A stretch of DNA of 52,629 nucleotides from Xanthomonas cassavae CFBP 4642 (GCF_000454545.1 NZ_CM002139.1:3780478-3833106), one strand, 5' to 3'. Numbered from the stretch's first letter, positions 1 to 9,357 are shown. Notes: a model not told the origin generated them from the letters alone. Numbers and translations: made by a program.

Positions 1-93
1 TGAGGGTTGGCAGGGATTCGTGTAAGAAACCTTTACTGACAGCAAGTTAGCCCACTTTTGGCTGTGTTTTACACGAATCCCTGCCAACCCTCA
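1..93. repeat. 93-bp palindromic element (MITE-like)
   Basis: Positions 1-25 and 69-93 are perfect inverted repeats of each other, starting TGAGGGTTGGCAGGGATTCG on the outer side and enclosing 43 bp. The enclosed part holds a smaller ACAGC/GCTGT inversion. The inner edge of each arm ends in GTGTAA, which resembles the termini of IS256-family elements (inference). No transposase could fit, so a non-autonomous miniature element or an internally deleted IS remnant is the best reading. The right arm supplies the stop codon of the truncated acetyltransferase gene. The window starts exactly at the left arm, so a target-site duplication cannot be checked; the right flank starts ATTGCGAT. Confidence 0.6.
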
Positions 94-288
94 ATTGCGA
101 TAGGCGATGCACAACCGCCGCCAGCCTTCTGCGGTGTAGAACGCATCCGGCCGCAACGGCATCGCATCTGCCAGGTGCGCACGATTGCGCGCGTGATACT
201 CGGCAACCGCCGCCGGATCGACGCTTGCTAGATCGCACAGCAGCACGCCGTCGGCATGCCGCCGCGGCAAAAACGCCGGCAGGCTCAT
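91..288 (-). pseudogene. Truncated RimJ-like GNAT acetyltransferase, N-terminal 65 residues
   Basis: The start is well supported: an ACCTCC complement (GGAGGT on the coding strand) lies 5 bases upstream of the ATG. The product matches the N-terminus of RimJ/RimL-type N-acetyltransferases, with the AEYHARNRAHLA...RPDAFYTAEGW signature in which the helix before the acceptor-site loop is followed by a conserved Trp. Family members run to about 170-190 residues; this frame stops at residue 65, a few residues after the Trp, and the stop codon lies in the right arm of the palindromic element. The acetyl-CoA-binding motif A would lie in the missing part, so the product should be inactive. The rest of the gene may lie outside the window, beyond the element. 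Confidence 0.6.
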
Positions 289-620
289 CGCTCACCTCCA
301 TTGCCGCAATGCCATCGCCCTGCAACGCCCAGGCGGCAGTGCCGTGCCAGGCGATGCAAGACTCGGCGGCGCCAGGTCATCTGAGAGCGTTGCACCGGTA
401 GCCGCTGCGCCGGGAACCGGCGGCTACGCCACGGTAAGACGTCATCGGCCACATGCGCATGGCGCAACCACACTGCGATAGACCAGCGGTGATCCGGGGC
501 TTCCCGATCAAGCAGCCGGCACTCGCCAGCCGCTCGGCATCGAACCGGATGAAGGCGGCACCGCTTTCAACCACCGTCAGCGCCTGACGGAGGAATCGAC
601 AGAAAGGTGGTTCGCCGCCA
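289..620. other. Gene-free stretch, possible dispersed repeat
   Basis: No convincing gene on either strand. Short frames exist but lack ribosome sites and recognisable domains. On the - strand, about 570-377 reads as a continuous Ala/Arg/Gly-rich peptide similar in style to the short hypothetical proteins often annotated in Xanthomonas intergenic spacers, so this may be a copy of a dispersed non-coding repeat. That is an impression from memory, not a search result. It also contains the 3' end of the chpC transcript; no terminator is evident. Confidence 0.3.
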
Positions 621-1100
621 TCAGGCGGCGTCGGCCGCTGCAAGCGCCTGCGCCACCTGCCACTCGATGGCATCCAGGTTCGGCAACAGCGCACTCTGCT
701 CGCCGAGCAGCACGCGCATGTGCACGCCTTCCGGCAGCGCGTCTTCCGACGCGTCGGCCAGCAGTCCGTCGCGCGGCACCGAAATCAGCTGCGGGAACGA
801 GGCCGTCAGCAGGGCGAAGTACGGCAGTGCGGGATTGCTGCCCAGCGCCTTCAGCACGATGACCTTGTTGTTGAGCGCGGTGGGCTCGTCGCCCAGGCCG
901 CTGAGGCGTGCGAACGACAACAGCGGCACCTTCCAGCCGTACCAGTCGATGCGCCCGACCACCCAGCGCGGCATGTCCGGCAGCGCTTCGACCGCCACGC
1001 GCGACATCACCTCGGCCACCGTCGCATTGGGCAGCAGCACGCGCTCGTTGCCCGCCTGAATCAGGACGCCGCGGATTTCGTCGTTATTGGCGTAGCTCAT
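621..1100 (-). CDS. chpC: CheW-like adaptor ChpC
   Basis: A 159-residue CheW-domain protein, the last gene of the pil-chp operon. It keeps the CheW layout: an N-terminal strand (residues 8-22, RGVLIQAGNERVLLPNATV), a GRIDWYGWKVPLLSFARL core typical of the fold (about 50-67), and a C-terminal helix. CheW-type proteins link the receptor PilJ to the kinase ChpA; in Pseudomonas aeruginosa ChpC is a second adaptor beside PilI and probably serves another input. It starts 33 bp after the chpB stop on the same strand, so cotranscription is likely. Assignment as ChpC rather than PilI rests on position after chpB and the presence of a distinct pilI upstream. Confidence 0.85.
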   Translation of the reverse strand: MSYANNDEIRGVLIQAGNERVLLPNATVAEVMSRVAVEALPDMPRWVVGRIDWYGWKVPLLSFARLSGLGDEPTALNNKVIVLKALGSNPALPYFALLTASFPQLISVPRDGLLADASEDALPEGVHMRVLLGEQSALLPNLDAIEWQVAQALAAADAA

Positions 1101-1133
1101 CGCACTGTTCCGATCTGAGAGGGAGCGCCCGGC

Positions 1134-2306
1134 TTACGCCGGCCAACGCTGTGCCAACGCCTGCGCCAACTGCGCGGGGTCGCCGGTCAACATACCTTTT
1201 CGCGCCAGCCGCGCTGCCGCAGCTGGGTCGTAGCAGCCATCGGCGGACTGACCCGCCAGCCAGGCGCCCTGCTCGGCCAGCGCCAGCGAGGCCTCCACCA
1301 ACGCTTCGTTGGCACCGCTGAGCATCAGCACGGCGCTGTCGGCCGGCGGCAATGCGGCGATCAACCCGGCCGGATCGCTCTGCGCCACGAAGGCCAGTGC
1401 GCCGGCGTGCTGCCGCAGGCCGATCTCGTCGGACAGCACATAGACCTTGCCCGGCGCGACGGCCTGCCCGGCTTCGCCCAGGTCCACCGGCAGCGCGGAC
1501 ACACGCCCCATCTGCCGCACCAGGTTGCCGTACTGGCCACCCTCGAGCGTCATGCGCACCAGGACGGCACGCGGAAATTCCGGCGGCAATGCGGCCAGCA
1601 GGCGACGGATCGCATCCGGCCCGCCGATCCCGGCCATCACCAGCACCGCGCCTGTGACCTCGCCGTTGTGCTCCAGCTCCACCAGCGACAAGCCGCCGGT
1701 GGACAACGCGGCCACATCCGGTTCGGTGCGCGGACGCACCACCACGGCGACCTCATCCACCAGGCCCCAGGTGCTGGAATCGCCCAGCGTCTGGCCGGCC
1801 GATGTCTCGGCGTGCTTGAGGGCATGGGTGAACAAGGCATCGCCCGGCACGCTTTCGAAGGCATGCGCGGCCGCTTCCAGGTGCTGGTCCAGCTGCAGGT
1901 CCGAATGCTGCTGCGGTGCCAGCGTCAGGCCGGGCTCGGGCTGCAGCGAGGGCTCGCTTTCGGTGCCCGGCGGCAATACGTCGGCATGGCCATGCAGCTT
2001 GGCGGCCAGATGGCGCACCCAGCGCTGCGCCTCCCAGCCCTCGCGGCGCACCGTGAGTTCGGCCTCGTCGAAGATCACCGTCACGCCGGGCATGTTGAAG
2101 GCCGGCTCCAGCGCTTCAAGTGCGTCTTCGATCGCCGGTTCCAGCGCGACCAGCACCGCCACCGGCTCGGCATCGCGCAGCATCTGCACGTCCACCGCCG
2201 CGGGCTCGTCTTCCAGCACCACCTGCGCGCCGGCCAGGCCAAGCGCTTCGCGCAGGCGCTCGCGCGCCTGTCCGGGCCGGCCTAGCAAGGCGACCGGAGT
2301 TCCCAT
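1134..2306 (-). CDS. chpB: Degenerate CheB-type methylesterase homologue ChpB
   Basis: A 390-residue protein in the chpB position. Residues 3-100 resemble a receiver-like fold without the acidic pocket. Residues 215-390 align with the CheB catalytic domain, but the three catalytic residues look replaced: the ASTGG nucleophile loop is AGIGG (225-229, Ser to Gly), the QHM histidine motif is absent around 250-253, and the SGMGxDG aspartate loop is SGANEAL (330-336, Asp to Ala). It would therefore be a non-catalytic relic or a binding protein. The start at 2306 was chosen because residue 4 onward (PVALLGR) matches the receiver-like N-terminus; an in-frame ATG at 2348 would overlap chpA. It lies 7 bp after chpA. 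Confidence 0.8.
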   Translation of the reverse strand: MGTPVALLGRPGQARERLREALGLAGAQVVLEDEPAAVDVQMLRDAEPVAVLVALEPAIEDALEALEPAFNMPGVTVIFDEAELTVRREGWEAQRWVRHLAAKLHGHADVLPPGTESEPSLQPEPGLTLAPQQHSDLQLDQHLEAAAHAFESVPGDALFTHALKHAETSAGQTLGDSSTWGLVDEVAVVVRPRTEPDVAALSTGGLSLVELEHNGEVTGAVLVMAGIGGPDAIRRLLAALPPEFPRAVLVRMTLEGGQYGNLVRQMGRVSALPVDLGEAGQAVAPGKVYVLSDEIGLRQHAGALAFVAQSDPAGLIAALPPADSAVLMLSGANEALVEASLALAEQGAWLAGQSADGCYDPAAAARLARKGMLTGDPAQLAQALAQRWPA

Positions 2307-2313
2307 CGCGCCA

Positions 2314-5300
2314 TTAGTCTCGGACACGGGCGATCCCCAGCAGGTCATACACGTTTCGCATCAGATCCAACTCTTGGTAAGGCTTGCCCAGGTAGCGCTG
2401 CACGCCAATCTCGAAGGCGCGCTGGCGATGCTTCTCGCCACTGCGCGAAGTGATCATCACGATCGGCACCGCCTTGAAGCGCGGGTCGGCACGCATCGCG
2501 GTGGCCAGCTCGTAGCCGTCCATACGCGGCATTTCGATGTCCAGCAGCATCAGGTCGGGCACGCGCTCTTCGAGCAGTTCCAGTGCCTCGACACCGTCGC
2601 GGGCGGTGGTGACGTCCAGGTTGTGGCGTTCCAGCACGCGGCTGGTGACCTTGCGCATGGTCAGCGAGTCGTCCACCACCATCACCAACGGCACCTGACG
2701 CTGTGCCTCGGCGGGGGTGTCCAGCGCCGGACGCGCCGGCTGGCTGAGGTAACGACGTACCAACGGCGCCACGTCCAGGATCACCACCACGCGGCCATCG
2801 CCGGTGATGGTGGCGCCGTAGATGCCCGGCACCGAGGCGATCTGCAGGCCGACCGGTTTGACCACGATTTCGCGGTTGCCCAGCACCTGATCGATCGCCA
2901 CCGCAGCGCGCAGGTCGCCCGCACGCACCAGCAGCAACGGCACCTGTGCCTGGCCATCGGCACGCGCGGCGGCCTGGCCGACCAGCGAGCCCAGGTCGTG
3001 CAGCACGTACTCTTCGCCGGCGTAGTGGTAACCGCCCTCGCCCGATTCGTAACGGCTGCGCGAGATGCGACCGATACCGCTGACCGACGCCACCGGCACC
3101 GCAAAGGTGGTGTCGCCGATCCGCACGAACACCGCCTGGGTGACCGCCAGCGTCTGCGGCAGGCGCAAGGTGAAAGTGACGCCCTGGCCACGCACAGAGT
3201 GGATGTCCACCGAGCCGCCGAGCTGGCGCACCTCGTTGCGCACCACGTCCATGCCCACGCCACGGCCAGCCAGCTGGCTGACCTGCTCGGAGGTGCTGAA
3301 GCCGGACGCGAAGATCAGGCCATCGAGTTCGGCCTCGCTCAGTTCCTGGCCCGGTTCGATCAGGCCGCGCTGTTCGCCACGGCGACGGATCGCGTCCCGG
3401 TCCAGCCCGGCACCGTCGTCGGCCACTTCCAGCACGATTTCCGAGCCTTCGCGGCGCAGACGGATCACGATGCTGCCTTCTTCTGCCTTGCCTGCATCGC
3501 GACGTTGCTCGGGCGTTTCCAGCCCATGCGCGACCGAGTTGCGCAGCATGTGTTCCAGCGGCGCGACCATGCGATCGAGCACGTTGCGATCCAGTTCGCC
3601 CTGGGTGCCTTCCAGCACCAGGTGTACCTGCTTGCCGGTGTCGCTGGCCGCCTGACGCACCACACGGCGCAACCGCGGCACCAGGCCATCGAACGGCACC
3701 ATGCGCGCGCGCATCAGGCCGTCCTGCAGCTCGGAGCTGACGCGCGACTGCTGTTGCAGCAGGCCGTCGTACTGGCGCGAAAGATCTTCCAGCACGCCCT
3801 GCAAACCGCCCAAGTCGGCCGCCGATTCGTTCAAGGCGCGGCTGAGCTGCTGCAGGGTGGAGAAGCGGTCCAGTTCCAGCGGATCGAAGGTGCGATCGCC
3901 CTGGTCCTGTTCGCGCTGATACCGCGCCACGATCTGCGCTTCGGTTTCCAGATCCAGACGTCGCAACTGATCGCGCAGACGGGCGTTGGTGCGATCCAGT
4001 TCGCCCATGGCGCCACGGAACGCGCCCAGCTGCTGCTCCAGGCGCGAGCGGTAGATCGCCACTTCGCCGGCGTGGTTGACCAGGCGATCGAGCAGATCGG
4101 CGCGCACGCGCACCTGCTCCTGCTGCACGCGGGGCAGGAAGTCTTCTTCGGCCTGGCCTTCCACCGGAACCGGGGCGGACAGCGGCGCCGGTTCCACCGA
4201 CGCCTTGGCGATCGCGCGGATATCGGCGTCGCTGGGCGGTGCGGCATTGCGGCCACGGGTACGGGTTTCAAAGGCTTCCACCAGGTCGGTCGGCATCGCC
4301 ACGGCGCGGTGCATGCCGGTGCGGGTCAACAGCTGATGCAGGCGGTCAAAGCCGCGCTCGAACAGACGCACGTCGTCGCGATCGATGTCGGTGCGGTTGG
4401 CCGCCACGGCTTCGAGCAGCGATTCGATCGCGTGACCGAGATCGCCGATGGCGTTGATGCCGGCCATGCGCGCACCGCCCTTGAGCGTGTGCAGATCGCG
4501 CTGCAGTCCGTTGAGGACGTCGCGGTCTTCCGGCACTTCGCGCATGCGCGCGATCAGGCCATCGCAGTGGTCCAGCAGGTCGCGGCCTTCCTCGACGAAG
4601 ATGTCGACCAGTTCGCCGTCGAGTTGATCGAAGTTGAGCGGGCCCACATCGAACGCGGCACCGACGTCATTGCTGACGGTGTCGGTACGCGCGGCGTCTT
4701 CCACCGGCGCACTGAAGGCGGCAGTGTCGGCCGGCTCGGCCGCATGTTCGCTGGCAGAGGCGTCATGTTCGGCAGCATCGGCGTGCTCGGCCTGCTCCAT
4801 GTACTCGACCTGGTCTGTCGTGGCCCTCGCATCGATGGATGCAGGCTCGCCATCGTGCTGCGCGTCGGTCTCGGCGACCGGCTCGGCGTGCACGTCGGGC
4901 GCGATGTCCGATTGCGGATCGCCCGCCTGTTCCACCTGATCGGCCGCATGCGCCATTTCGAACGCCTGCATCGATTCGATGGTGTGCTCGGGCAGCGCCG
5001 CATCGGCATGCACGGCGTCGTCATGCTGAGCGGACTGCGCCGCATCGGCGTGTTCGGCCTCGATCTCGGCAACGTGCTCGCCGTGCGTCGCATCCTCGAC
5101 TGCCGCGTGCTCGGCCGTCTCGGCGTGCTCGCCGGACTCTGCGTGTGTCTCGGACGGCATGTCCCAGGCAGCGGGCTGCTCCAACTGCGACTGCTCCGCC
5201 TGTGCCTCGGCGTCCGCGTGCGACTGCGACTGCGACTGCGCAGCATGCTGTGCGTCGACGTCGTGCGACGGTGCGGCTTCGTCGTCGCTTGCCTGCTCGG

Positions 5301-8300
5301 CGACATCCTCGGAGTGGACCGGCGCGCCGGCATCGGCATCGGACGGTGCGGTGGTGTATTCCGCCTCGCCTTGATCGGTCAGCGGCAGGGCGTGATCGGT
5401 CGACACGCTGTCCAGCGCCGTGGTTTCCGGCGTCCAGTCTTCGGCGATCGCGGCAGGTGCCTCCTCGCCCACCTGAGCATCGGTGTGCACCGCTTCCAGC
5501 GCGTCGATGCTCTCGACCGTTGCGTCGTCGGCCACGGCCTGGGCGTCGTCCGCGCTGGCAAGCGTCTGCGTCTGACCAAGCGCGGCTTCCGCGTCGGCCA
5601 GCTCGTCCACCACCACGGCGTCCTGCGTGGAAACGCGGGTATCCGTGCCGTCTGCAGCCGGATCGCCCGCTGCCGCGTCGTGCGCAGCGAACGACGCATC
5701 CGCATCGGACACGGCATGCGCCTGCGTGTCAGCCGAATCGGCCGGCATCTGCGCTGCATCGTGCGCCAGCGCCGCGTCGGCGGCGGCGGCAGGCTGCGAT
5801 TCGGTGGCGTCCCAGGCATCGGCGTCGACTGCCGGCTCATCGGCCAGCGTGTCGTGTGCGTCGTCGGCCTGCGCCGCAGCTGCGTGGTGGTCGGCGCCCA
5901 CGGCGTCGCCCTGCACGGCTGCTGTGTCGTCCACTGCCATCTCCGCAGTGTCGGCATGCGCGGCGTGTTGATCCTGCGACAGTGCGTCGTGATCGTCCGG
6001 CGCCGGTGCCTGCAGCGCATAGGTGACGTCCTGGTCGGCCTCGGCGTCGGCCAGTTCGTCCACCGCAATCGGAGCCTCGGCAGAGACCTCGGTGCCGGGC
6101 GTGTGGTCGGCCATCTGCGTCGGCGAGGCGGAGTCGGACGGCAGTGCGCTGGCATCCAGGTACTGCGACAGGTCTTCCACGCCGGTCAGTTCGACCGTCG
6201 CGTCGCCGGCAGCAGCCTGTTCGCCTGCCCCGTCGACGTCGTCCAGCTCTTCCAGGAACGCCTGTGGCGGCCACTGCGCTTCCGGCAGGGTGTCCACCAG
6301 GGCGCGCAGGCGCTCGCTCAACGGCGCGAACGACGGAATCAATGGCGCCTCGGCACGCAATGCGGTGACCGTGATGGCGATCACCGCGGCCATGGCCGCA
6401 ATCGCGTCGATCCCGTCGGGCGACGGCGTTGCCGATGCCGCGAGCAGACGCTTCACATAGCTCTCGGCCGGAGTCGTCACCAGGGTGATTTCCGGCACGT
6501 CGGTCATTGCGAACGCGCCACTCATGGTGTGCACGGCACGCAACAGTTCTTCGGTCGCCAACTGCGGCGCCGCCTGGGTGGCCTGCAGCCAGGCGTTGAC
6601 GGTTTCCAGATGGGTCGCGACTTCGGCTTCGAGGATTTCGCGCAGCACGCTGTCCACCGATGCCGGGGTTCCGCCGCTGGCGGCAGATGCGCCGGCCACG
6701 GCCGCAACCGCGGACACCTCGGTGCTTACCGGCGTTGCCGCCGCAGGCACGTAATAGACCTCTTCACCGGCAGCCACGCGCTCGGCAATCGCCTGGATTT
6801 CCGGCAGATCCGCCTGGATGCGGCCCTGGTCGCGCAGCGCCGCGTTGAATTGCGGCAGCACCTCGTAGGCCAGCTCGACCATCGCCACCACCGCCGGACT
6901 GGGCGGGCGCGAGTTGTCGAGCACGCGGTTGAGCATGCTCTCGATCTTCCAGCTGAACTCGCCAAGCATGCTGGCGCCGACCAGGCGGCCGCTGCCCTTC
7001 AGGGTGTGGAAGACGCGGCGGATCGGACGCAGGTTGTCCGGGCTGTTCGGCGCAGCGCGCCAGACCGGCAGCAATTGCCCCAGGTTGACCAGTTCCTCGT
7101 CGAATTCCTCGAGGAACACCTCGCGGATGTCGTCATCGATATCGCTGTCGCCGAAGCCGCCGAAGATGCCGGCATCGGCCGCCACCGGCACCGGTTCGGC
7201 AGGCGCCTGCACCGGCGCGGTGTCGGCTGCGGTATCGGTACTGCTCGGCGAGACCTGCGGCCGCTCGGTGTCGAACTGCGCGGCAGCTGCATCGAGATCG
7301 GCCAGAAACGCTGCCGATGCCGCATCCAGCTCGAACTCGCTGACCACGGCCTGCTGCACACGCGGAGTGGCCTGCTCGGCAGTGGCCTCGGCGGGTGCGT
7401 CCGGTGCGGCGGGCACGGTATCCACGAACGGGCCGTCCGGCTCCTGCGGCAGCGCAGGCGGAGCTGGCGGCGGCGAGAACGCATCTTCGATGCTGACCTG
7501 CGCACGGCGCGTTTCGTTTTCGGCAATGAAATCCAGCGGCGCGTCGGTCTGATCGGCGTCGCCCGGCAACGTGATCTGTTCGATCTGCAGCGGCGCCTCA
7601 TCGGCCACCACCGGCGCAGCGGCATGCCCCTGTTCCAGGGCGCTCAGGTCCACGGTGTAGCTGACCTGCGCGGCCTCGCTTGCAAGATGGCCATCCTGTT
7701 CGGCCGACACCGGGTCGAACGCGGAAGGTGCGATCGGTGCCACCTGCTCGGTGGTTTCCAGCTGCCAACCGCCGGGCGCCTGCGCGCCAGCGTCGGACAG
7801 CTCCAGCGGCGCCACCGTAAACGGCACGTGCGCCTGACCGGACACGGTTTCCTCGGCGGCAACCGGGTCGAACGAAAACACCGTGTCGGTCGCTGCCGCA
7901 CCGATGTCGTGCACCGCACTGGCCGCGAACGGCGATTCCACCACGGTCTCGTTGGCCCACTCCAGCGCTGCGGCCGGCGCGGCATCGTTGGCCGCCGCAT
8001 CTGGGCTTTCGGCAAGCTGCAGTCCGCCAACGGCGACCTGTTGCGGCTCGATAACGCTGCCCGGCTGGTCGGTACCCACCGGCAATTCTGACGGCTGCCC
8101 GGACGGCAGCGGCCAATAACGCAGCGTTTCCAGGCTGTTGCGGGTGATGTCCAGGATCTCCTCGCGGCCGGGACGGCGCTCGCGCAGGGCTTCCAGGTAG
8201 TACTCCAGGCTGGCCATCGCATCGGCCAGGGTGTCCAGCTGGCGGCCACTGGGCACGCGTTGCTTGCCGATCAATTCCAGGTCGACATACCGGCGCACGC

Positions 8301-9357
8301 CTTCCAGATAATCGGCCGCCTGCGGCAGTTCGAGGATGCGCAAGGCACCGCCGACTTCGCCGAGCAGATGCGGCACGTCGGCCAGACGGGCGTGGTCCCA
8401 ATTGGTTTCGATGAAGGCGACGAAGTGTTCGCGCGCCGCGCCGAAATTGGCGATCGCCTCCTGCGCCAGCACGTCCACGGTGCGGCGCACCTCCGACGAG
8501 GTGGCGCTGTTGCTGGCTTCGTTGCCATCGCCGATGTCGGCGCCAAGACTGGCGACCTGGTCATCCAGCGAGGCATCCACGTACAGCAGCGCGCCGGCGA
8601 TATCCAGCAGCACGCCTTCGTCCATCTGCACCTGGCCGTCGACCACCCGCGCCAGCGCATCGCGCTGTTGCACGACGACATTGCGTGCCACGCCCAGGCC
8701 CATCATGCCCAGGGTGTCGGCCACGCTGCCCAGGTCGTTGACCTGGGTCTGCAGCTCGGCGATCTCGCCGCCGGTGCGAAGATGCAGATCCAGCGCGTCC
8801 TTGACCCGCAGCAATTCTTCCTTGACCGCGCTGCCGACCGTGTCGAGCAGTTCGCGATTGCGCCCGCTCAGGCTGCCGCGGGCGTGATCCAGCTCGGCTT
8901 CGGTGGCGACACCGGCCTGCGGATCGAACGCGAACAACACGCTTTCATTCAGGCCCGGCTGGCCACGCGTGGCGCGAATCTCGTTGAGCAGCGGCAGCAG
9001 CACGATCGGAATGTCGCGATGGCCGTTCTGCAGGCGCTCCAGATAATCGGGCAGCAGCACGGTGCCGCGCATCAGCATGGCGCAGGCTTCGTCGCGGTCG
9101 GCCACCTCGCCGGCCTGCACGGCCTGGGCCAGCAGTTCCAGCTCCTCGGCGACCATTGCCGGCGCGTACAGCTCGACCATGCGCAAGGTGCCCTGCACCT
9201 GGTGCAGGTAGCCGGCGCAGAAACGCATCCGACTGGTGTCGGACGGTTCTTCGGCGAAGTACTCGATCTCGTTGCGCGCCTGGCGCAAGGTCTCGTCCAG
9301 CTCCGGCTTGACCCAGCCAAGCGCGGCGTGGCTCATCGCATCGCGAAGCGCACTCAT
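2314..9357 (-). CDS. chpA: Hybrid chemosensory histidine kinase ChpA
   Basis: A 2347-residue CheA-type kinase for type IV pilus control. Visible phosphotransfer sites are H784 (FHTLKG) and H1623 (LHTLKG). H943 sits in a degenerate HTMSG site, H52 in a weak LHQVQG site, and a histidine-less Hpt-like helix lies near 335-345. The CheA core follows: dimerisation about 1745-1890, an ATPase with N box HMLRNSVAHG (1936-1945) and DDGAGLD (1980-1986), a CheW-like domain about 2065-2205, and a C-terminal receiver with phospho-acceptor D2273 and K2325. Residues about 1080-1560 are a low-complexity Ala/Asp/Glu/His/Gln block, absent from ordinary CheA. The family partner proteins PilG, PilH, PilI and PilJ are encoded just upstream. 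Confidence 0.95.
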   Translation of the reverse strand: MSALRDAMSHAALGWVKPELDETLRQARNEIEYFAEEPSDTSRMRFCAGYLHQVQGTLRMVELYAPAMVAEELELLAQAVQAGEVADRDEACAMLMRGTVLLPDYLERLQNGHRDIPIVLLPLLNEIRATRGQPGLNESVLFAFDPQAGVATEAELDHARGSLSGRNRELLDTVGSAVKEELLRVKDALDLHLRTGGEIAELQTQVNDLGSVADTLGMMGLGVARNVVVQQRDALARVVDGQVQMDEGVLLDIAGALLYVDASLDDQVASLGADIGDGNEASNSATSSEVRRTVDVLAQEAIANFGAAREHFVAFIETNWDHARLADVPHLLGEVGGALRILELPQAADYLEGVRRYVDLELIGKQRVPSGRQLDTLADAMASLEYYLEALRERRPGREEILDITRNSLETLRYWPLPSGQPSELPVGTDQPGSVIEPQQVAVGGLQLAESPDAAANDAAPAAALEWANETVVESPFAASAVHDIGAAATDTVFSFDPVAAEETVSGQAHVPFTVAPLELSDAGAQAPGGWQLETTEQVAPIAPSAFDPVSAEQDGHLASEAAQVSYTVDLSALEQGHAAAPVVADEAPLQIEQITLPGDADQTDAPLDFIAENETRRAQVSIEDAFSPPPAPPALPQEPDGPFVDTVPAAPDAPAEATAEQATPRVQQAVVSEFELDAASAAFLADLDAAAAQFDTERPQVSPSSTDTAADTAPVQAPAEPVPVAADAGIFGGFGDSDIDDDIREVFLEEFDEELVNLGQLLPVWRAAPNSPDNLRPIRRVFHTLKGSGRLVGASMLGEFSWKIESMLNRVLDNSRPPSPAVVAMVELAYEVLPQFNAALRDQGRIQADLPEIQAIAERVAAGEEVYYVPAAATPVSTEVSAVAAVAGASAASGGTPASVDSVLREILEAEVATHLETVNAWLQATQAAPQLATEELLRAVHTMSGAFAMTDVPEITLVTTPAESYVKRLLAASATPSPDGIDAIAAMAAVIAITVTALRAEAPLIPSFAPLSERLRALVDTLPEAQWPPQAFLEELDDVDGAGEQAAAGDATVELTGVEDLSQYLDASALPSDSASPTQMADHTPGTEVSAEAPIAVDELADAEADQDVTYALQAPAPDDHDALSQDQHAAHADTAEMAVDDTAAVQGDAVGADHHAAAAQADDAHDTLADEPAVDADAWDATESQPAAAADAALAHDAAQMPADSADTQAHAVSDADASFAAHDAAAGDPAADGTDTRVSTQDAVVVDELADAEAALGQTQTLASADDAQAVADDATVESIDALEAVHTDAQVGEEAPAAIAEDWTPETTALDSVSTDHALPLTDQGEAEYTTAPSDADAGAPVHSEDVAEQASDDEAAPSHDVDAQHAAQSQSQSHADAEAQAEQSQLEQPAAWDMPSETHAESGEHAETAEHAAVEDATHGEHVAEIEAEHADAAQSAQHDDAVHADAALPEHTIESMQAFEMAHAADQVEQAGDPQSDIAPDVHAEPVAETDAQHDGEPASIDARATTDQVEYMEQAEHADAAEHDASASEHAAEPADTAAFSAPVEDAARTDTVSNDVGAAFDVGPLNFDQLDGELVDIFVEEGRDLLDHCDGLIARMREVPEDRDVLNGLQRDLHTLKGGARMAGINAIGDLGHAIESLLEAVAANRTDIDRDDVRLFERGFDRLHQLLTRTGMHRAVAMPTDLVEAFETRTRGRNAAPPSDADIRAIAKASVEPAPLSAPVPVEGQAEEDFLPRVQQEQVRVRADLLDRLVNHAGEVAIYRSRLEQQLGAFRGAMGELDRTNARLRDQLRRLDLETEAQIVARYQREQDQGDRTFDPLELDRFSTLQQLSRALNESAADLGGLQGVLEDLSRQYDGLLQQQSRVSSELQDGLMRARMVPFDGLVPRLRRVVRQAASDTGKQVHLVLEGTQGELDRNVLDRMVAPLEHMLRNSVAHGLETPEQRRDAGKAEEGSIVIRLRREGSEIVLEVADDGAGLDRDAIRRRGEQRGLIEPGQELSEAELDGLIFASGFSTSEQVSQLAGRGVGMDVVRNEVRQLGGSVDIHSVRGQGVTFTLRLPQTLAVTQAVFVRIGDTTFAVPVASVSGIGRISRSRYESGEGGYHYAGEEYVLHDLGSLVGQAAARADGQAQVPLLLVRAGDLRAAVAIDQVLGNREIVVKPVGLQIASVPGIYGATITGDGRVVVILDVAPLVRRYLSQPARPALDTPAEAQRQVPLVMVVDDSLTMRKVTSRVLERHNLDVTTARDGVEALELLEERVPDLMLLDIEMPRMDGYELATAMRADPRFKAVPIVMITSRSGEKHRQRAFEIGVQRYLGKPYQELDLMRNVYDLLGIARVRD

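Noticed and set aside
1447..8091. A 2214-codon open frame on the + strand opposite chpB and chpA
   Set aside because: It is antisense to well supported genes, Arg/His/Ala-rich, and has no domain. High GC and codon bias leave reverse frames without stops.
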